Assembly (NCBI GenBank): GCA_963978545.1
Contig: OZ021730.1
Span: forward strand, 2,302,701 to 2,366,700
Direction: 5' to 3'
From: Linyphia triangularis
Taxonomy: Eukaryota > Arthropoda > Arachnida > Araneae > Linyphiidae
DNA length: 64,000 nucleotides
Part shown: one piece after another, positions 22,564 to 33,583 of the stretch
How positions within the stretch are numbered: position 1 is the first letter of the stretch
How the letters are laid out: each line of letters opens with the position of its first letter
Made by a program: the position numbers and the translations under genes
Notes under the pieces: model-generated
What the model was told of the DNA's origin: nothing
Database searches by the model: none
The model's input: only the letters and a program-made list of their open reading frames with translations

Positions 22564-23930
22564 GATCGTGGAAAATATCTGGAAAAAATAAATATTAATT
22601 CAGATTTTGTTACCATGTGAGTTGCGAGTTGTGTTTCAGACCGAAAAGAAAGCAATCAAATAAAGATGTGTCACATTTGTACTGTATGAAGCACAATTTG
22701 GGAAAATTTAAATCTTTTTTTACTACCTTAGTTGGATCTTGTTATATGTCGGATTATTTTCTATCATTTTAAGGGGGAGACAGGACGCATTGAACTTTTT
22801 TCTTTAATTTTGTAGATAACAGTATGATTTTTTTTCTATAAATGTATAAATCATTTTCACTCGGTCAAATTTTCAACAAGAATATTTTAAAAATTAATTT
22901 GTCAAAAAATAATTTATTGATGAACAAAAATTTAGTATTTTTATAAACACAAAGATGTATTTAACAATCTGTCTGTATAAAACATTTGTTATTTGCAAAA
23001 TAATTCGAAATAAAACCCTCGATCAAAACAGAATATAGCTTAGAAACTCAGTCCACAATCATCTTACATCTAAGTTGCATAATATTCACAGGCAGCTTTG
23101 AACTTAAGCTACCTGCGCACGAAAAGTTTTTTGTACAGTTTCAAAATGATATAATCGATTGACTATTTATATAAAAAAATATCGAAATTTTTAAAGTGGT
23201 AGAAACAACTTTAAGTTATCATTTTAGTCCAATGTTTTCAACTTGGTTTTAATACTGGAGCAACTAATAATTAATTGAAATGTATGGTAGGAATCAGAAA
23301 TCATAATTAAGTTAAGGAGTTGCTTTCCTGAACATTTTGAAATTTCTTAGTTGGTCGTAAAAATTGAACCAAAATTAATCAAATTTTAACAAAAATTGAT
23401 CTATTTCCAATGAAACACTTTTTTCGATTATTTATAAAATTTCAGATTTTTTTAAAATTAAACTGTATACTGTGGCAAACTTGCCTCCAAGATAGCTTAG
23501 TAAATGCAAAAAAAAAAAAAAAAAAAGAAGAAAAAAACCCCTATTTTTTCTTTGTCTCAGCAGGTAAATTGTGCAAAATAACATAGACGGCAATTGGCAA
23601 ATGATCTTCGATAATGTGTAGATGTTTCTAAACAGAGAATCGTAGACTAACATGGGTTTTCGTAAAAGTGTTAAATAGCTTCTCTTATAGGTTTTTATTG
23701 GCTGATAGAGACAGAAAAAAGTTTAGCAGAAGCTCCAACCAAAGTTTTTTTGAACTCCAATGGCGATATACTACTTTAACCGTCACAAAAGTTGCATTTT
23801 ATCAAGTACTTATTTAATTCAAACCTCAATACTGTCTTCAATCAAGATGCAATCAATGTTCGAACCGTTGTCTCGTGAAGGTATTCATATTTATTTATAA
23901 AACAAGAGAAGAAACCATTCTTATTACTTT
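22564..23930. other. AT-rich non-coding DNA with a dispersed repeat
   Basis: No gene. Segments such as GAGCAACTAATAATTAATTGAAATG (about 23258) and TAGACTAACATGGG ... GATAGAGACAGAA (about 23643-23715) recur near 26650, 30130 and 32275. They mark an old dispersed repeat of unknown class. Confidence 0.4.
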
Positions 23931-23935
23931 CAATT

Positions 23936-24250
23936 ACCAATAGCATTAGGTAAAACAAAATCGATTTTTTTCTTCTTAGTTCTCCACGTTTTGGAACACG
24001 TTGATTTTAAAAAAGTGGTTTAGAAAAAAAAAAATGGCTGTATGTCTGAAATGTACGTGGTCAGCATAATTCCCGAACTAATTGACCAACGATGTTCGCA
24101 TTTTGTGTGCCGGTGAAGTGGTGGCCATCGGACATACTATTAAGGTTATCGTCTAGATCGCGCGTACGCATGAGGATGAAATCATGAAAAATCATGTTTT
24201 TAGGCAATTGCTAAAAAAACACACCTCTAACGATTTTGATTAAAAATCTC
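23936..24250 (-). mobile_element. MITE family G, truncated copy
   Basis: It starts with the terminal sequence ACTTTCAATTACC and continues, in reverse complement, with the block seen in the full copies at 25545 and 46300 (GTGGTCAGCATAA, AACGATTTTGATTAAAA). It is cut off where the LINE fragment begins. Confidence 0.6.
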
Positions 24251-24858
24251 TGTGCTAATGCCACTTAAGATGCTCTTAGCGGAAAGGAGCTCAGGTGAGG
24301 TCTGGATACTATCGGACAGTAAGAGCTCAATCCAACATCTAAGTGACTGGAGTACTGTGGGAGACATTACTGGTGTTTCTATTCTTAACATGCTGAAACA
24401 GATATCCCGAACAATTCACCTGCAATGGATCCCTTCACATGTAGATGTCCATGGCAATGAGGTAGCCGATTGCCTAGCAAAGGAAGGCGCTCCAGCACCC
24501 TTCCCGGTCTGGACTTTCCCGGAGGCCTATTCGATCAAGAAAAACAGGGCTAAATTGAAATGGATAATCCCTCCGGCAAATGATTCCGTACAGGAGAAGG
24601 AGTCCCGGAGGTTTTCTTGGCCTCACCTGCGACCGAAAGGATCAGACGGCTTTGTCCAGATTCGCCAGCGGACATCTAAAGACCCTTACTTTTCATGGAA
24701 AACTCAAGATTTTTCCAATTTGCGGAAAATGTGCTACAGAAATGGCCTCCCCAGACCACATTTTGGACTGCCTTCAGCTTCCTTGGGAAGATCTGGCCAA
24801 GGAGCCCTTGAGAGTTTTGGACTTTTTGAGTGTTTTTAACCTCATGGAATTTGTCTAG
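24251..24858 (+). pseudogene. LINE ORF2 3' end: RNase H domain and C-terminal zinc motif
   Basis: The first frame (about 24252-24600) encodes an RNase H-like domain: VWILSDSKSSIQHL carries the conserved D-S, and IPSHVDVHGNEVADCLAKEGA carries the H and terminal D. This domain class is fused behind the RT in I/LOA/R1-like non-LTR retrotransposons. After a frameshift near 24590 a second frame (to 24858) gives the cysteine/histidine tail GKCATEMASPDHILDCL and the end of the ORF. The reverse transcriptase and 5' parts are missing, which is the usual result of 5' truncation. An A-rich 3' tail follows at about 24882-24902. Confidence 0.8.
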
Positions 24859-25544
24859 CTGTCGCTGGCTTGGAGATTTGTAAAAAAAAAAATTAAAAAA
24901 AATGCTCTAATCGTCCCCGCCTTCGTAATTCCAGTAGAAAAGCGTAAAAAGTTGACCCCCCCCCCCCCCCCTCGAAGTAAAATCCATAAAAAAAAAAAAA
25001 TTCCTTTTGTGTTTCACATTTAAGGTGATATGTTAGAATGAAGTTACGAAGTCGTGTTTCACGTTTTCCTCGAACAGCAGCAGATCACTGAATTTACTGA
25101 ACAGGTTTCATGGTTTCTGGTTACCCAGTATAGGAAAGGTAATCAATTTATCAATAAGTGACACGTCTTATCTAGTATCCATGGTAACGCGTTTGCGTTA
25201 GCACCATACCATCACGCAGTACGCTTAATTACGCTTGAAAGAAACAAACGAAGGATGTTAGTCTGTGATTAATATGTTCTTTGATTTACTTTCCGGATGT
25301 TTTGAGACCCGGAAAGATGGTATGTGTGAATTATTGGATTTATTCATGAAATTTAATTTGACTAGCATTGAGTTCAATAAATAAATGGTGACAATTATTT
25401 TGTTACCTAAAACGGGGCCTGTCTCTTGTGTTCTAACGGAACTAGTATTTATAATTAAAAAGTATTCAGTGCAGAACATATAATGCAAATCAATATAAAT
25501 TTGTTGTGTTATTCTTAAAAACTAGTGGTGTGGAACATCGCAAA

Positions 25545-26119
25545 ACTTTCAATTACACTATATAATATTGGTCATTGCAGTAAAATTTGACATGGTGGCA
25601 CTTACCATCTTTTTACTTTCTCTAATTTGAATAAAAAAGGCCTTTTAAACGATAATTTTAGCAATAACTGAAAATTAAAAAAAAAAATTAAAAAAAAAAA
25701 AAATTGGTGACTTTATTCTATACACTTTAAATTGTCATTTTGGAGGTGGGAATGTTTAGAACACCTTCAGAGTCATTTACTATAGTGATTTTGATCAAAA
25801 TCATTATAGCCGTTTTTTAGCAATTACTGAAAAACATGAATTTTTCAATGACAACTACCTTATGCGCGATTTTGACAAAAACCTTAATAGTAGGTCCTTG
25901 TGACATCCCCAACCTGCCAAATTTGAACATCGTAGGTCATTTTGTTCGAGAGTTATGCTGACCATGTACCCACGGACAGACATTTTTTCTAGATCACAAT
26001 TTTAAAATCAGGATACTCCAAAACATAGAGAAATGGGGGGGGGGGGGGAAATAAACGATTTTTTTTAACCAAATGCCATACTTTCATTACCCTGCGTATA
26101 CATATGGGTAATTGAAAGT
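25545..26119. mobile_element. MITE family G, full copy
   Basis: The ends are ACTTTCAATTAC and GTAATTGAAAGT, and the interior matches the copy at 46300-46968 throughout (GGAATGTTTAGAACAC, TTATGCTGACCA, ACAGACATTTTTTC). It encodes no protein. A G run occurs near the right end (about 26033-26048). Confidence 0.75.
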
Positions 26120-26982
26120 AAAAAAGAAAATTACTGAAGCAGAGAAGATTTCCAGTGTTTCGTGATAGCTAACAACACTAATGGAGAAGGTTTATCAGAA
26201 AGTACGATTTTCGAATAATTGTAATCACTTTGCAAAAATTCGTTAGGCCAAGGATGTGAAGGAACAGCTTCAATGAATGGAAGTTTCAAAAGTGTACAGT
26301 CTCGGATACGAGAACAACCCTGCTAATAAGACTAATTTAAATATTATACATAATAAAAGGTTTTAATGTATAATAACGATGTTCCATTATGTACAATATA
26401 GATAATAATCATATTAGCTATAACATATATAAGAGAAAGAGAAGGGCAGCAGGTTCATGAAGGGGGGGGGGGGGGCTTTAATGTATATATAAAGGGGACA
26501 AGTTATGTAGAATCTTGATAAATTGTATTATAATCTCTAAATTACGTCAGTTTGGAGGAGACTACCCTAGACCTCCTTTTAATATTTTTTCATTCAAACC
26601 TGGAACCCCCTCCCCCCAAAAAAAAAGAAATCATCGGCACAGCCTTGATTGTAGACTAACACAGCTTTTCATAAAAATTGTTCTATAACTGTTGTTTCGG
26701 ATATTTATTGTATGATAAAGACAGAAGACATTTTAGAGTAATTAATTTCAATATAGGCGCAGTCAGTTACCAATAGACTTAGCAAGACTGCGTTTAGCAA
26801 GCAGAAAAAGACTTTTGTACTCCAATTTTCCAGCTTTAGATAAATATAAAATTTAATTCCTTAAATTTTAAGTGGTGGCAAAATTTATTAGACCCATTTG
26901 AAAAAATAATTACCAGCCACATCTATCGGGATAAAAGTTGCATAGTACACTTATGTCTAAAATTATCTTTACATACATGAAT
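26120..26982. other. Non-coding DNA with microsatellites and an old dispersed repeat
   Basis: It contains a G run (about 26462-26475) and a segment at 26640-26960 related to 23640-23830. No gene seen. Confidence 0.4.
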
Positions 26983-26993
26983 TCTCGGAAGAG

Positions 26994-27178
26994 CTGGTTG
27001 TTTGGTTGTTTCAGATTATCTGGCGCCATCAGCAACACGAGGGCTATAATGCGTCGAAACATTCGTCATTAGACAAGCCAACATACATTTACAAACATCC
27101 ATGCCTAACACGGGACTCGGAACCCGCAACCTCGCAGTCTAGAAGCTAGCACGCTAACCACTATACCGTTTGGTCGGC
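26994..27178 (-). mobile_element. tRNA-derived SINE (family A), copy 3
   Basis: A full-length minus-strand copy with A and B boxes as in the other copies. The direct repeat TCTCGGAAGAG lies on both sides (26983-26993 and 27179-27189). A 38-base A run (27212-27249) lies just beyond the right side. Confidence 0.88.
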
Positions 27179-27210
27179 TCTCGGAAGAGAGTTCAGAAAA
27201 GAGGATTAAT

Positions 27211-27251
<41 letters not shown>

Positions 27252-27284
27252 AAACTTCACTAATTTAATATGGAATGTGGTGTC

Positions 27285-28962
27285 AACTGACTTGTACAAA
27301 CATACCACAGTGTGTTTTCATGCTGGCAATAACGTTGATAACCACAGTTCGGAGAAATAAGTTACACTCTTCCAGCAATGTTGTCTTCAGAGCATTTACA
27401 TCTGTAGGAGGAGAATGTGTACTTGCAATTGATCTTCCAAGGTAGTCCAATAATTTCTCTATCGAATTAAGATCTGGAGACTATACTGGCCACTGCATTC
27501 GGTCAATTTCTTCACTTTCGAGGAATTCATCAGCTAAGTGTGCTCGATGGGGACAAGCATATTCATCCATAAATAAAAATTCAGATCCATATGTACCTCT
27601 GAAAAAAATCTTACATAAGACTTTAAGACCTCATCCCGATATCTCTGGCCTATCATAGATCAGCTGTTAAAAACGTTGTAGGAGCGTAAGTTTATCGATC
27701 ATATTGTTGCTTGGATGGGTTCGAAAAATTTGAAGCCAAAGCAGATCAAAACTTGCAGAAATTTATTCCGATATAACTCTTCGCAGATTCTCTTACAACT
27801 CCAGAACTTCTCGTTCTAGTAGACTCAATACAGCTCTTTTCACAACAATAGAGCACAAAACAGCAGTTAAAAACTAGATACACAACTGCTAAAATCTCTG
27901 CAAAAGACAATGCAATACAGTTCGCTTTGGAACTACTCTGAATGCTCACTGAGACTCAGTATCTCGACTCAGTAATTCAAGTCCACTAACTCAGTGACTC
28001 AACTAACTAACTCCACTCTCGGCCGGTCTTATATAGGAGAGGCGAGCCTTCGTGAATCTTCCAGAGATAGACATTTGGAGAACTTACCAGATCGTAGTCC
28101 TATACATGTACATGGGGACCGAAAATGTCGTCAAATGGTTTGGCTACAAAAATTAGTCTCCAAAACCTTCTCCAACTTGGCTCTATCTCGTCAATTTGGC
28201 GAGATTGCCATTACCATAATGTTAAATGCCCTGCTCCTTGTAAAATTCGCTTCCCAGCGTTATCTCTGTAAAACTCGTTATCAAGCATCAATACCCATAT
28301 TGCAGGGAAGCCAACTTAAGACGAACTATTGCACTGCATTATGCAAAATGTACATACATTTTCCTATTTACAAAATTAACACTACGAAATATTTACAAAT
28401 ATACAAAAATTCGTAACAATATTATTTCTCCCAATACCATCACCCCTACACTACCGAAACAGTCCAGTCACATTCCATAATGTTCGAAGGATAATTTCTT
28501 GTCCCTGACTCTTTACAGGTGTAAACACGTTTAGAATCACCTGTAAAACTAAACCTCGACTCATCAATAAAGAGAACATGGGATCATTGGTGTGCACTAA
28601 ATTTCTGATGTTCTTTGCACCAATTAAACGATCTATCTTCTTTTGTGAGGGAAGTGAAACGCATACCCTTGGCTTTCTGATATAAAGGCTTTTTCTCATA
28701 AAACTTTCTGTATACCGTTTGCCGTGATGCAGCAGTTCCAGTGACCGGTATTCCAGTGTCCAGTAGACTTAATGTTACGACGGGCAGTGATTGCCAGATA
28801 TCGAACTTCAAAAGCAGTTGTCATTCAATTACGACCTTGTCCAGACCTTTTTACAATAGTTTCATTGTTTTGAAATTGTTTCTATAATGTAGAAACCGTC
28901 TGTTTTGAAATATTCAGACAATTGGCTGCTTCCGCTGCCCTGCTTCTAATCACATATAGACT
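27285..28962 (-). pseudogene. Tc1-like transposase pseudogene, split by a solo LTR
   Basis: Read on the minus strand, the N-terminal helix-turn-helix region lies at about 28960-28860 (NCLNISKQTVST). The middle includes TSLTKEDRSFNWCKEH and the first catalytic block IDESRFSFTGDSKRVYTC (about 28570-28510). The frame is broken at 28418-27705 by a solo LTR with an ATAT duplication. It then resumes with the second catalytic block MDEYACPHRA (about 27572) and the third, SPDLNSIE (27480-27457), giving the DD34E signature of Tc1. A TAG stop precedes that block, and other stops and shifts occur. Terminal repeats were not identified; a foldback element starts right at its 5' side (28967). Confidence 0.8.
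27705..28418 (-). mobile_element. Solo LTR (family B), copy 2, inside the Tc1 pseudogene
   Basis: The 714-bp solo LTR is flanked by ATAT (27701-27704 and 28419-28422). It is homologous end to end with the copies at 21808, 32784 and 35504, with the TATA box, TCGCC-rich U3 and AATAAA signal on the minus strand. It interrupts the transposase frame, so it is younger than the Tc1 copy. Confidence 0.88.
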
Positions 28963-28966
28963 GAGA

Positions 28967-29618
28967 GGCGACTGCAATTTTTGGACCCCATCGAACACCA
29001 TTCTGAATTTTTTATAGAAATTAGAGAAAAGTTAGTAGTTTACGAATCCACTGGTCTGCCGTTTCAAAAATGGCCGAAACTGGTCAAAAATCGACTTTTA
29101 ATGAGTTGAACTAAATCCAATTGCCAAATGCGCCATAACTTGCGGAATAATGAGCATTTTTTTTTTTTATTTGGTAACCCTCACTCTTTAATTTTTAATT
29201 ATGAAGGTTGCAGACGATTCAGATATCTGGCGACGGTCTACTGCATCTATTAAAAGGGAGCCAAGTTGGCAATAAACATTACGTCACGGATGACGTAACT
29301 GATGTCGCCAATTTGGCTTACTTTTAAAAGATTCGAATATTCCAAGCCAGAGATCAGAAATCGTTTGCGCTTTTTCTGATTGAAAATCAAAATGCAGGGT
29401 TGCCAGACGAAAAAGTTTGTTCTCTTTTCGGCAAGTTATGACATATTTGGCAATCGGATTTTAGTTCAACTCATTCCAAGTCGATTTTTGATCAGTTTCG
29501 GCCATATATGCCACGGCAGACCAGTGGATTCCTAATCTACTCACTTTTCTATAATCTCTATAAAAAATTCAGAATGATGTTCGATGAGGTCCAAAAATTG
29601 CAGTCGCCTCTCGGACTA
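28967..29618. mobile_element. Long-TIR foldback element (family H), copy 1
   Basis: The left end TAGACTGAGAGGCGACTGCA and the right end CAGTCGCCTCTCGGACTA are inverted repeats. Homology between arms extends about 250-300 bp inward (CATTCTGAATTTTTTATAGA, GAATCCACTGG, GGCCGAAACTG). The centre carries TTACGTCA-CGGA-TGACGTAA (29279-29298). No protein is encoded. The second copy is at 48465-49125. Confidence 0.82.
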
Positions 29619-30648
29619 TTAGATATTCACTTTGAGCAAAGCGCTTGATTGAACGTCGAATGACGTAAGCCTAGATATGCATCTAAAAATGCCGTAAAAT
29701 TACTTTTGACTGGATAATTATAATTAAGCTTATTTTTCACACATTCCCTGCAAACATGGATCACATCGATTGAGTATTTCATTGTATAGCAGTGATGTCG
29801 ATGAGATAACAAACTTGTAAATGGTTAAGTGTTTACGATTGCAATAATACGAAACGGTTTATGGAAACAACTTTATTAGTTAATACGCCATTCTCCAAAA
29901 CTCAAACTGCTATCTTAAAATCTATAGAACACAACTACCACGGTAAAGCGCGAGGATATCTAGTTGTGACGGCACGAGGATATATTCATCCAGCTAGAGA
30001 TGCACGAGGGTATATTTATTTTGCTACAATTGAATATTGTTATTTTTGAGTTTGTAACGATAAATTTGGACATGAGTGTATTTAGTTCACTGACAATGTT
30101 TATTTTCTGTTTACTTCTTGAAATCAGTCCTGTAGCAACTAATAAATAATTGAAATGTGCTTGCACGAGGAGATGGTCATCACTAGATCATCACAGTCAC
30201 TTCCCACAGAAGGATAAGAAAGTAAAAGGGAATAAGACGTTTGCCAGAGGAAAAAACGTGTAAGGCTAAGCAGGTGCTCGTATTAAAGTAATGTACTAAG
30301 GTGCACATTAAAGTATTTGACACTTTTGTAATGCCTCTGACACACACAAAAAATAATTTATTTAAATACAAATTTAATTTAAAAGCAAAATTCCACTGAT
30401 CGGAAACTCTTATGGCCAGTAAAACAAGTTGATGGCAATATAAAATAATAACACTGAAATGCAATCATGAAATGTTTTAGCCATTGTTTGGTGAGAGTAT
30501 TTATTTATAGAAAAAGTTCCATTTTTAATTTGTATCAAATTTGTAAAGAGTTTGAATATTAACCTCAAATTTTAGGATTAGTGTTGAATTGGTGAAATGT
30601 TTCAAGATTCAGGGAGTAGTAGTTAAATTTTTCATTTAAAAGGAATTT
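29619..30648. other. AT-rich non-coding DNA
   Basis: No gene. Around 29940-30020 a short GC-richer set of CACGAGG(A/G)TAT repeats occurs: three units near 29950, 29973 and 30003. The segment at 30085-30330 is related to the dispersed repeats near 16990 and 35230. Confidence 0.4.
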
Positions 30649-31043
30649 CTAGTAAGGATCATTCCCTATACTCGCTATGTTACAATCTTCTTGCCCAGTG
30701 CATTTAGAAACTACTTTCTATGAAATTTTGAAATATGTTAAGTAGGTAGGAAAGAGATCATTTCATGAAATGACGTAAATTGTTTTCATTTAATGTCTAT
30801 CTATTATAAATGAAAATTAAAAGGGCAAAAGACAAAACCAGGTGGAGCCACTGCATATGCACTGGCGTAAAGATTTCAAACATAAAATAAAATATATTAG
30901 ACGCTATTTTCGAGATTCAAATTTATGTCACTTCATTTAGTGATCTTTTTCGTACCTACTCACCAAATTTCAAGATTTCTAAATAGTAGTTATAAAGTAG
31001 TTTCTAAATGCACTGGACTAGAAGATTATGATCCTTAGTAGGA
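30649..31043. mobile_element. Foldback element F, second full copy
   Basis: The left end AGTAAGGATCATTCCCTATA and the right end GATCCTTAGTAGGA are inverted. The arms and centre (AACCAGGTGGAGCCACTG) match the copy at 9805-10215. Homology between the two copies exceeds that between the arms, as expected for copies of a single family. Confidence 0.8.
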
Positions 31044-31174
31044 CTTCCTCTTAATTAAAATTATTGACCAAAGTAATTAAATAACTTTAAGTAATTAAAA
31101 CTATTACTTTGTGTCCAAATTTGTAGTATAGCGAGTAATTAAAATTCAATAACTTAGTGTCCAAATTCTCATTT

Positions 31175-31362
31175 CATATGCATTGAAGTAAGGATTTCAA
31201 ATATAAAATAAATATTAGATGCTATTTTCGAATTTTTAATTTATGTCTTTTAACTGAGTGATAATTCTCGCCAAATGTCAAGGTTATATAGAAAGTAGTT
31301 TCTAAATGCACTGGACTAGAAGATTGTAACCTAAGCGAGTGTAGGGAATGATCCTTGCTATA
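31175..31362 (+). mobile_element. Foldback element F, right half
   Basis: It contains ATGCATTGAAGTAAGGATTT, GTAGTTTCTAAATGCACTGG and GAGTGTAGGGAATGATCCTT, i.e. one arm only, 130 bp after the full copy. It may be a local duplication or the remains of a second insertion. Confidence 0.6.
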
Positions 31363-31371
31363 CATTGGAAC

Positions 31372-31668
31372 AGGCTTACCTGAGCTTATTGAATACGCTA
31401 CAACAATGAGTGAACCGGTTTTACTACTCCCTGATTGGCTGATTGGAACGTTGTGTGGCCGATTAGTTAAAACTCTTACGATATCCGTGGTTGAAAAGTA
31501 AAATATTAATTAAAAATCAAACTTAAAAGCACTTATTTCCTTTTTGTTGGCAACATATATTTAAGTTTAATACAAAACTATATGCGCAGGTTATCATTAT
31601 TGCTATAAAAGTTGTGATTTGTCTGGAACTATATCTTTTGGCGGAAGGATACAGCGTATACTCAAGAA
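31372..31668 (+). mobile_element. TIR element family D, partial copy
   Basis: It matches 15640-15950 over TGAGCTTATTGAATACGCTA, GTGAACCGGTTTTA, GATTGGAACG(T)TGTGTGGCC and the TATAAAAGTTGTGATTTG block. It shares the interior of the full element at 20535-20989 in reverse orientation. The outermost terminal repeats are missing. Confidence 0.6.
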
Positions 31669-32779
31669 TAATGTAATGTTGTCCCGAGGTATATGAGGAC
31701 TTCTTAAAAATAATATAATCGCTTACTTAGTATTACAGTGAAAATTACAATAATCTGTTTAAAAAAAAAAAAAAAACAAGATTCGAACGGTTACCTACTA
31801 AGAATATTCCTACCTCCTTGTGAAACCTTGCTTATAAAAATTAATTTTTTTTAATTTGTGTCTTAACTTATGTGCAACGGATTTCTGTCATTTTTGTTAT
31901 TTTTGCTACTAATTCGCTACAGATTTGTTTTTCATTTTCAAATTTCTATTTTGAATGTAATATATGCATACGATTAAGTGGTATGAAAATTAAATCTTTT
32001 GTCTTAATACTATTTTTATAATAACACCAACTTTGTGTTGTGTCTAATCTTTTGTGCAGGACTGTACCTATAAATTACCAAAACATAAATTACACAATCA
32101 GTCAATAGATGTCGATGTACGACTTGGCTGAGGCTGGAGAGAAAATTCTTTAATTTTAAAGTGGTGACAAATAATATTTAATTCTGATGAAAGTTCTATT
32201 GAAATTTATTGGAAATGAAAAACCTACCATCTATATGTTTTTTATTTTCTGTTTGGTTCTTGGTTTCGGTACATGAGCAACTAATAATAAATACTGAATG
32301 TATGCTGGTAAAGCCAACACCACCTAAAGACAAGGCCTTACCACTTGTTTGTGACGTCATCAAGAGAAGTTGGACGGTTTACGTTCATTGCGGTTTCATT
32401 ATTTAGCGTAGTTCGAAAACAACATGAATTATTTCTTTTGTTCAGAGAATTCATTGATAAATTTCAAACTGTTATACAGCATTCAAATATTCAATGCTTT
32501 TCATTCGATTTTCAATTACTAAAATAAAAATTTCCCAAGTTAAAAGGTTTTAAAATAAAATTATATTAAACACACAATTTTTTTATTTTTTGCCATTTAT
32601 ATATTTATCAATAGTGTACATTTTATTGAAGTTTTTATCACACAGATAATATATTGAATTTTCATATCAATTTAATTGTTTACATATAAAAAGAACAAGG
32701 AACTGGATTTAGTATAATCAAACTTTTTTATTTACAATATTAACACATACAACACACACACATTATTAATTTAACAGGT
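31669..32779. other. AT-rich non-coding DNA with an old dispersed repeat
   Basis: No gene. The segment at about 32150-32400 (GAGCAACTAATAATAAATACTGAATG, then AACACCACCTAAAGACAAGGCCTT and TGACGTCATCAAG) is related to 23225-23300. Its latter part matches 35130-35210 in reverse complement. Confidence 0.4.
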
Positions 32780-32783
32780 ATAT

Positions 32784-33579
32784 TGTTGCGTTGTACTGGT
32801 TCGAAAGATTTGAAGCCAAAAATCAGATCAAAACTTGCAGAAATTTATTCCAAAATAAATCTTCACAGTTCTCTTACAGCTCCAGAACTTCTCGTTCTAG
32901 TAGACACAATACAGCTCTTTTCACCTCAATAGAGCACGAAACAGCAGTTAAAAACTTGACAACAACTGCTAAATCGCCGCAAAAGACAATGCAATACAGT
33001 TCGCTCAGTATATCCAGTCAACTAATTCAGTGACTCAAAATCCAAGAACTACTCAAGTCAGGAATACAGCTCTCACAATGAACGTTGAGACAACTAACTC
33101 AGAATCACAACTAACTCAGTGATTCAAAATCAACTAACTGACTGACTCACTCACGGCCGGGTTTATATAGGGGAGGCTGCGAATCTTCACGAACCTTCCA
33201 GAGATGGACATTTGGAGAACTTTCCAGACAGTAGTCGAAAAATCCTATACATGTACATACATGGGATACATGTACCGAAAATGTCGCCAAATGGTCGCCA
33301 AGTTTGGCGACAAAAATTAGTCGCCAAAACCATCGCCAACTTGGCTCTATCTCGCCAATTTGGCGAGATTCCCATTACCATAATGTTAAATGCCCTGCCC
33401 CTTGAAACTCGCTTCCCAGAGTTACCTCTGTAAAACTCGTTATCAAGCATTGAGAGATTTATTGCTGGGAAACAAACCAAGACGAACCATTGCACTGCCT
33501 TACGCGAGATGAACATAAATTTTACTATTTACAAAATTAACACTACGAAATATTTACAAATATACAAAAATTCGTAACA
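32784..33579 (-). mobile_element. Solo LTR (family B), copy 3
   Basis: The 796-bp solo LTR is the longest complete copy and is flanked by ATAT (32780-32783 and 33580-33583). Extra length comes from additional ACTAACTCAGTGACTCAAAATC-type units between about 33010 and 33140. The TCGCC/GGCGA cluster lies at about 33283-33370 and a TATATAG TATA box near 33170 (minus strand). Confidence 0.88.
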
Positions 33580-33583
33580 ATAT

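Noticed and set aside
27994..28416. 140-codon plus-strand frame
   Set aside because: It lies wholly within a solo LTR and is antisense to its promoter; similar frames recur in the other LTR copies (33212, 53393) only because the LTRs are homologous.
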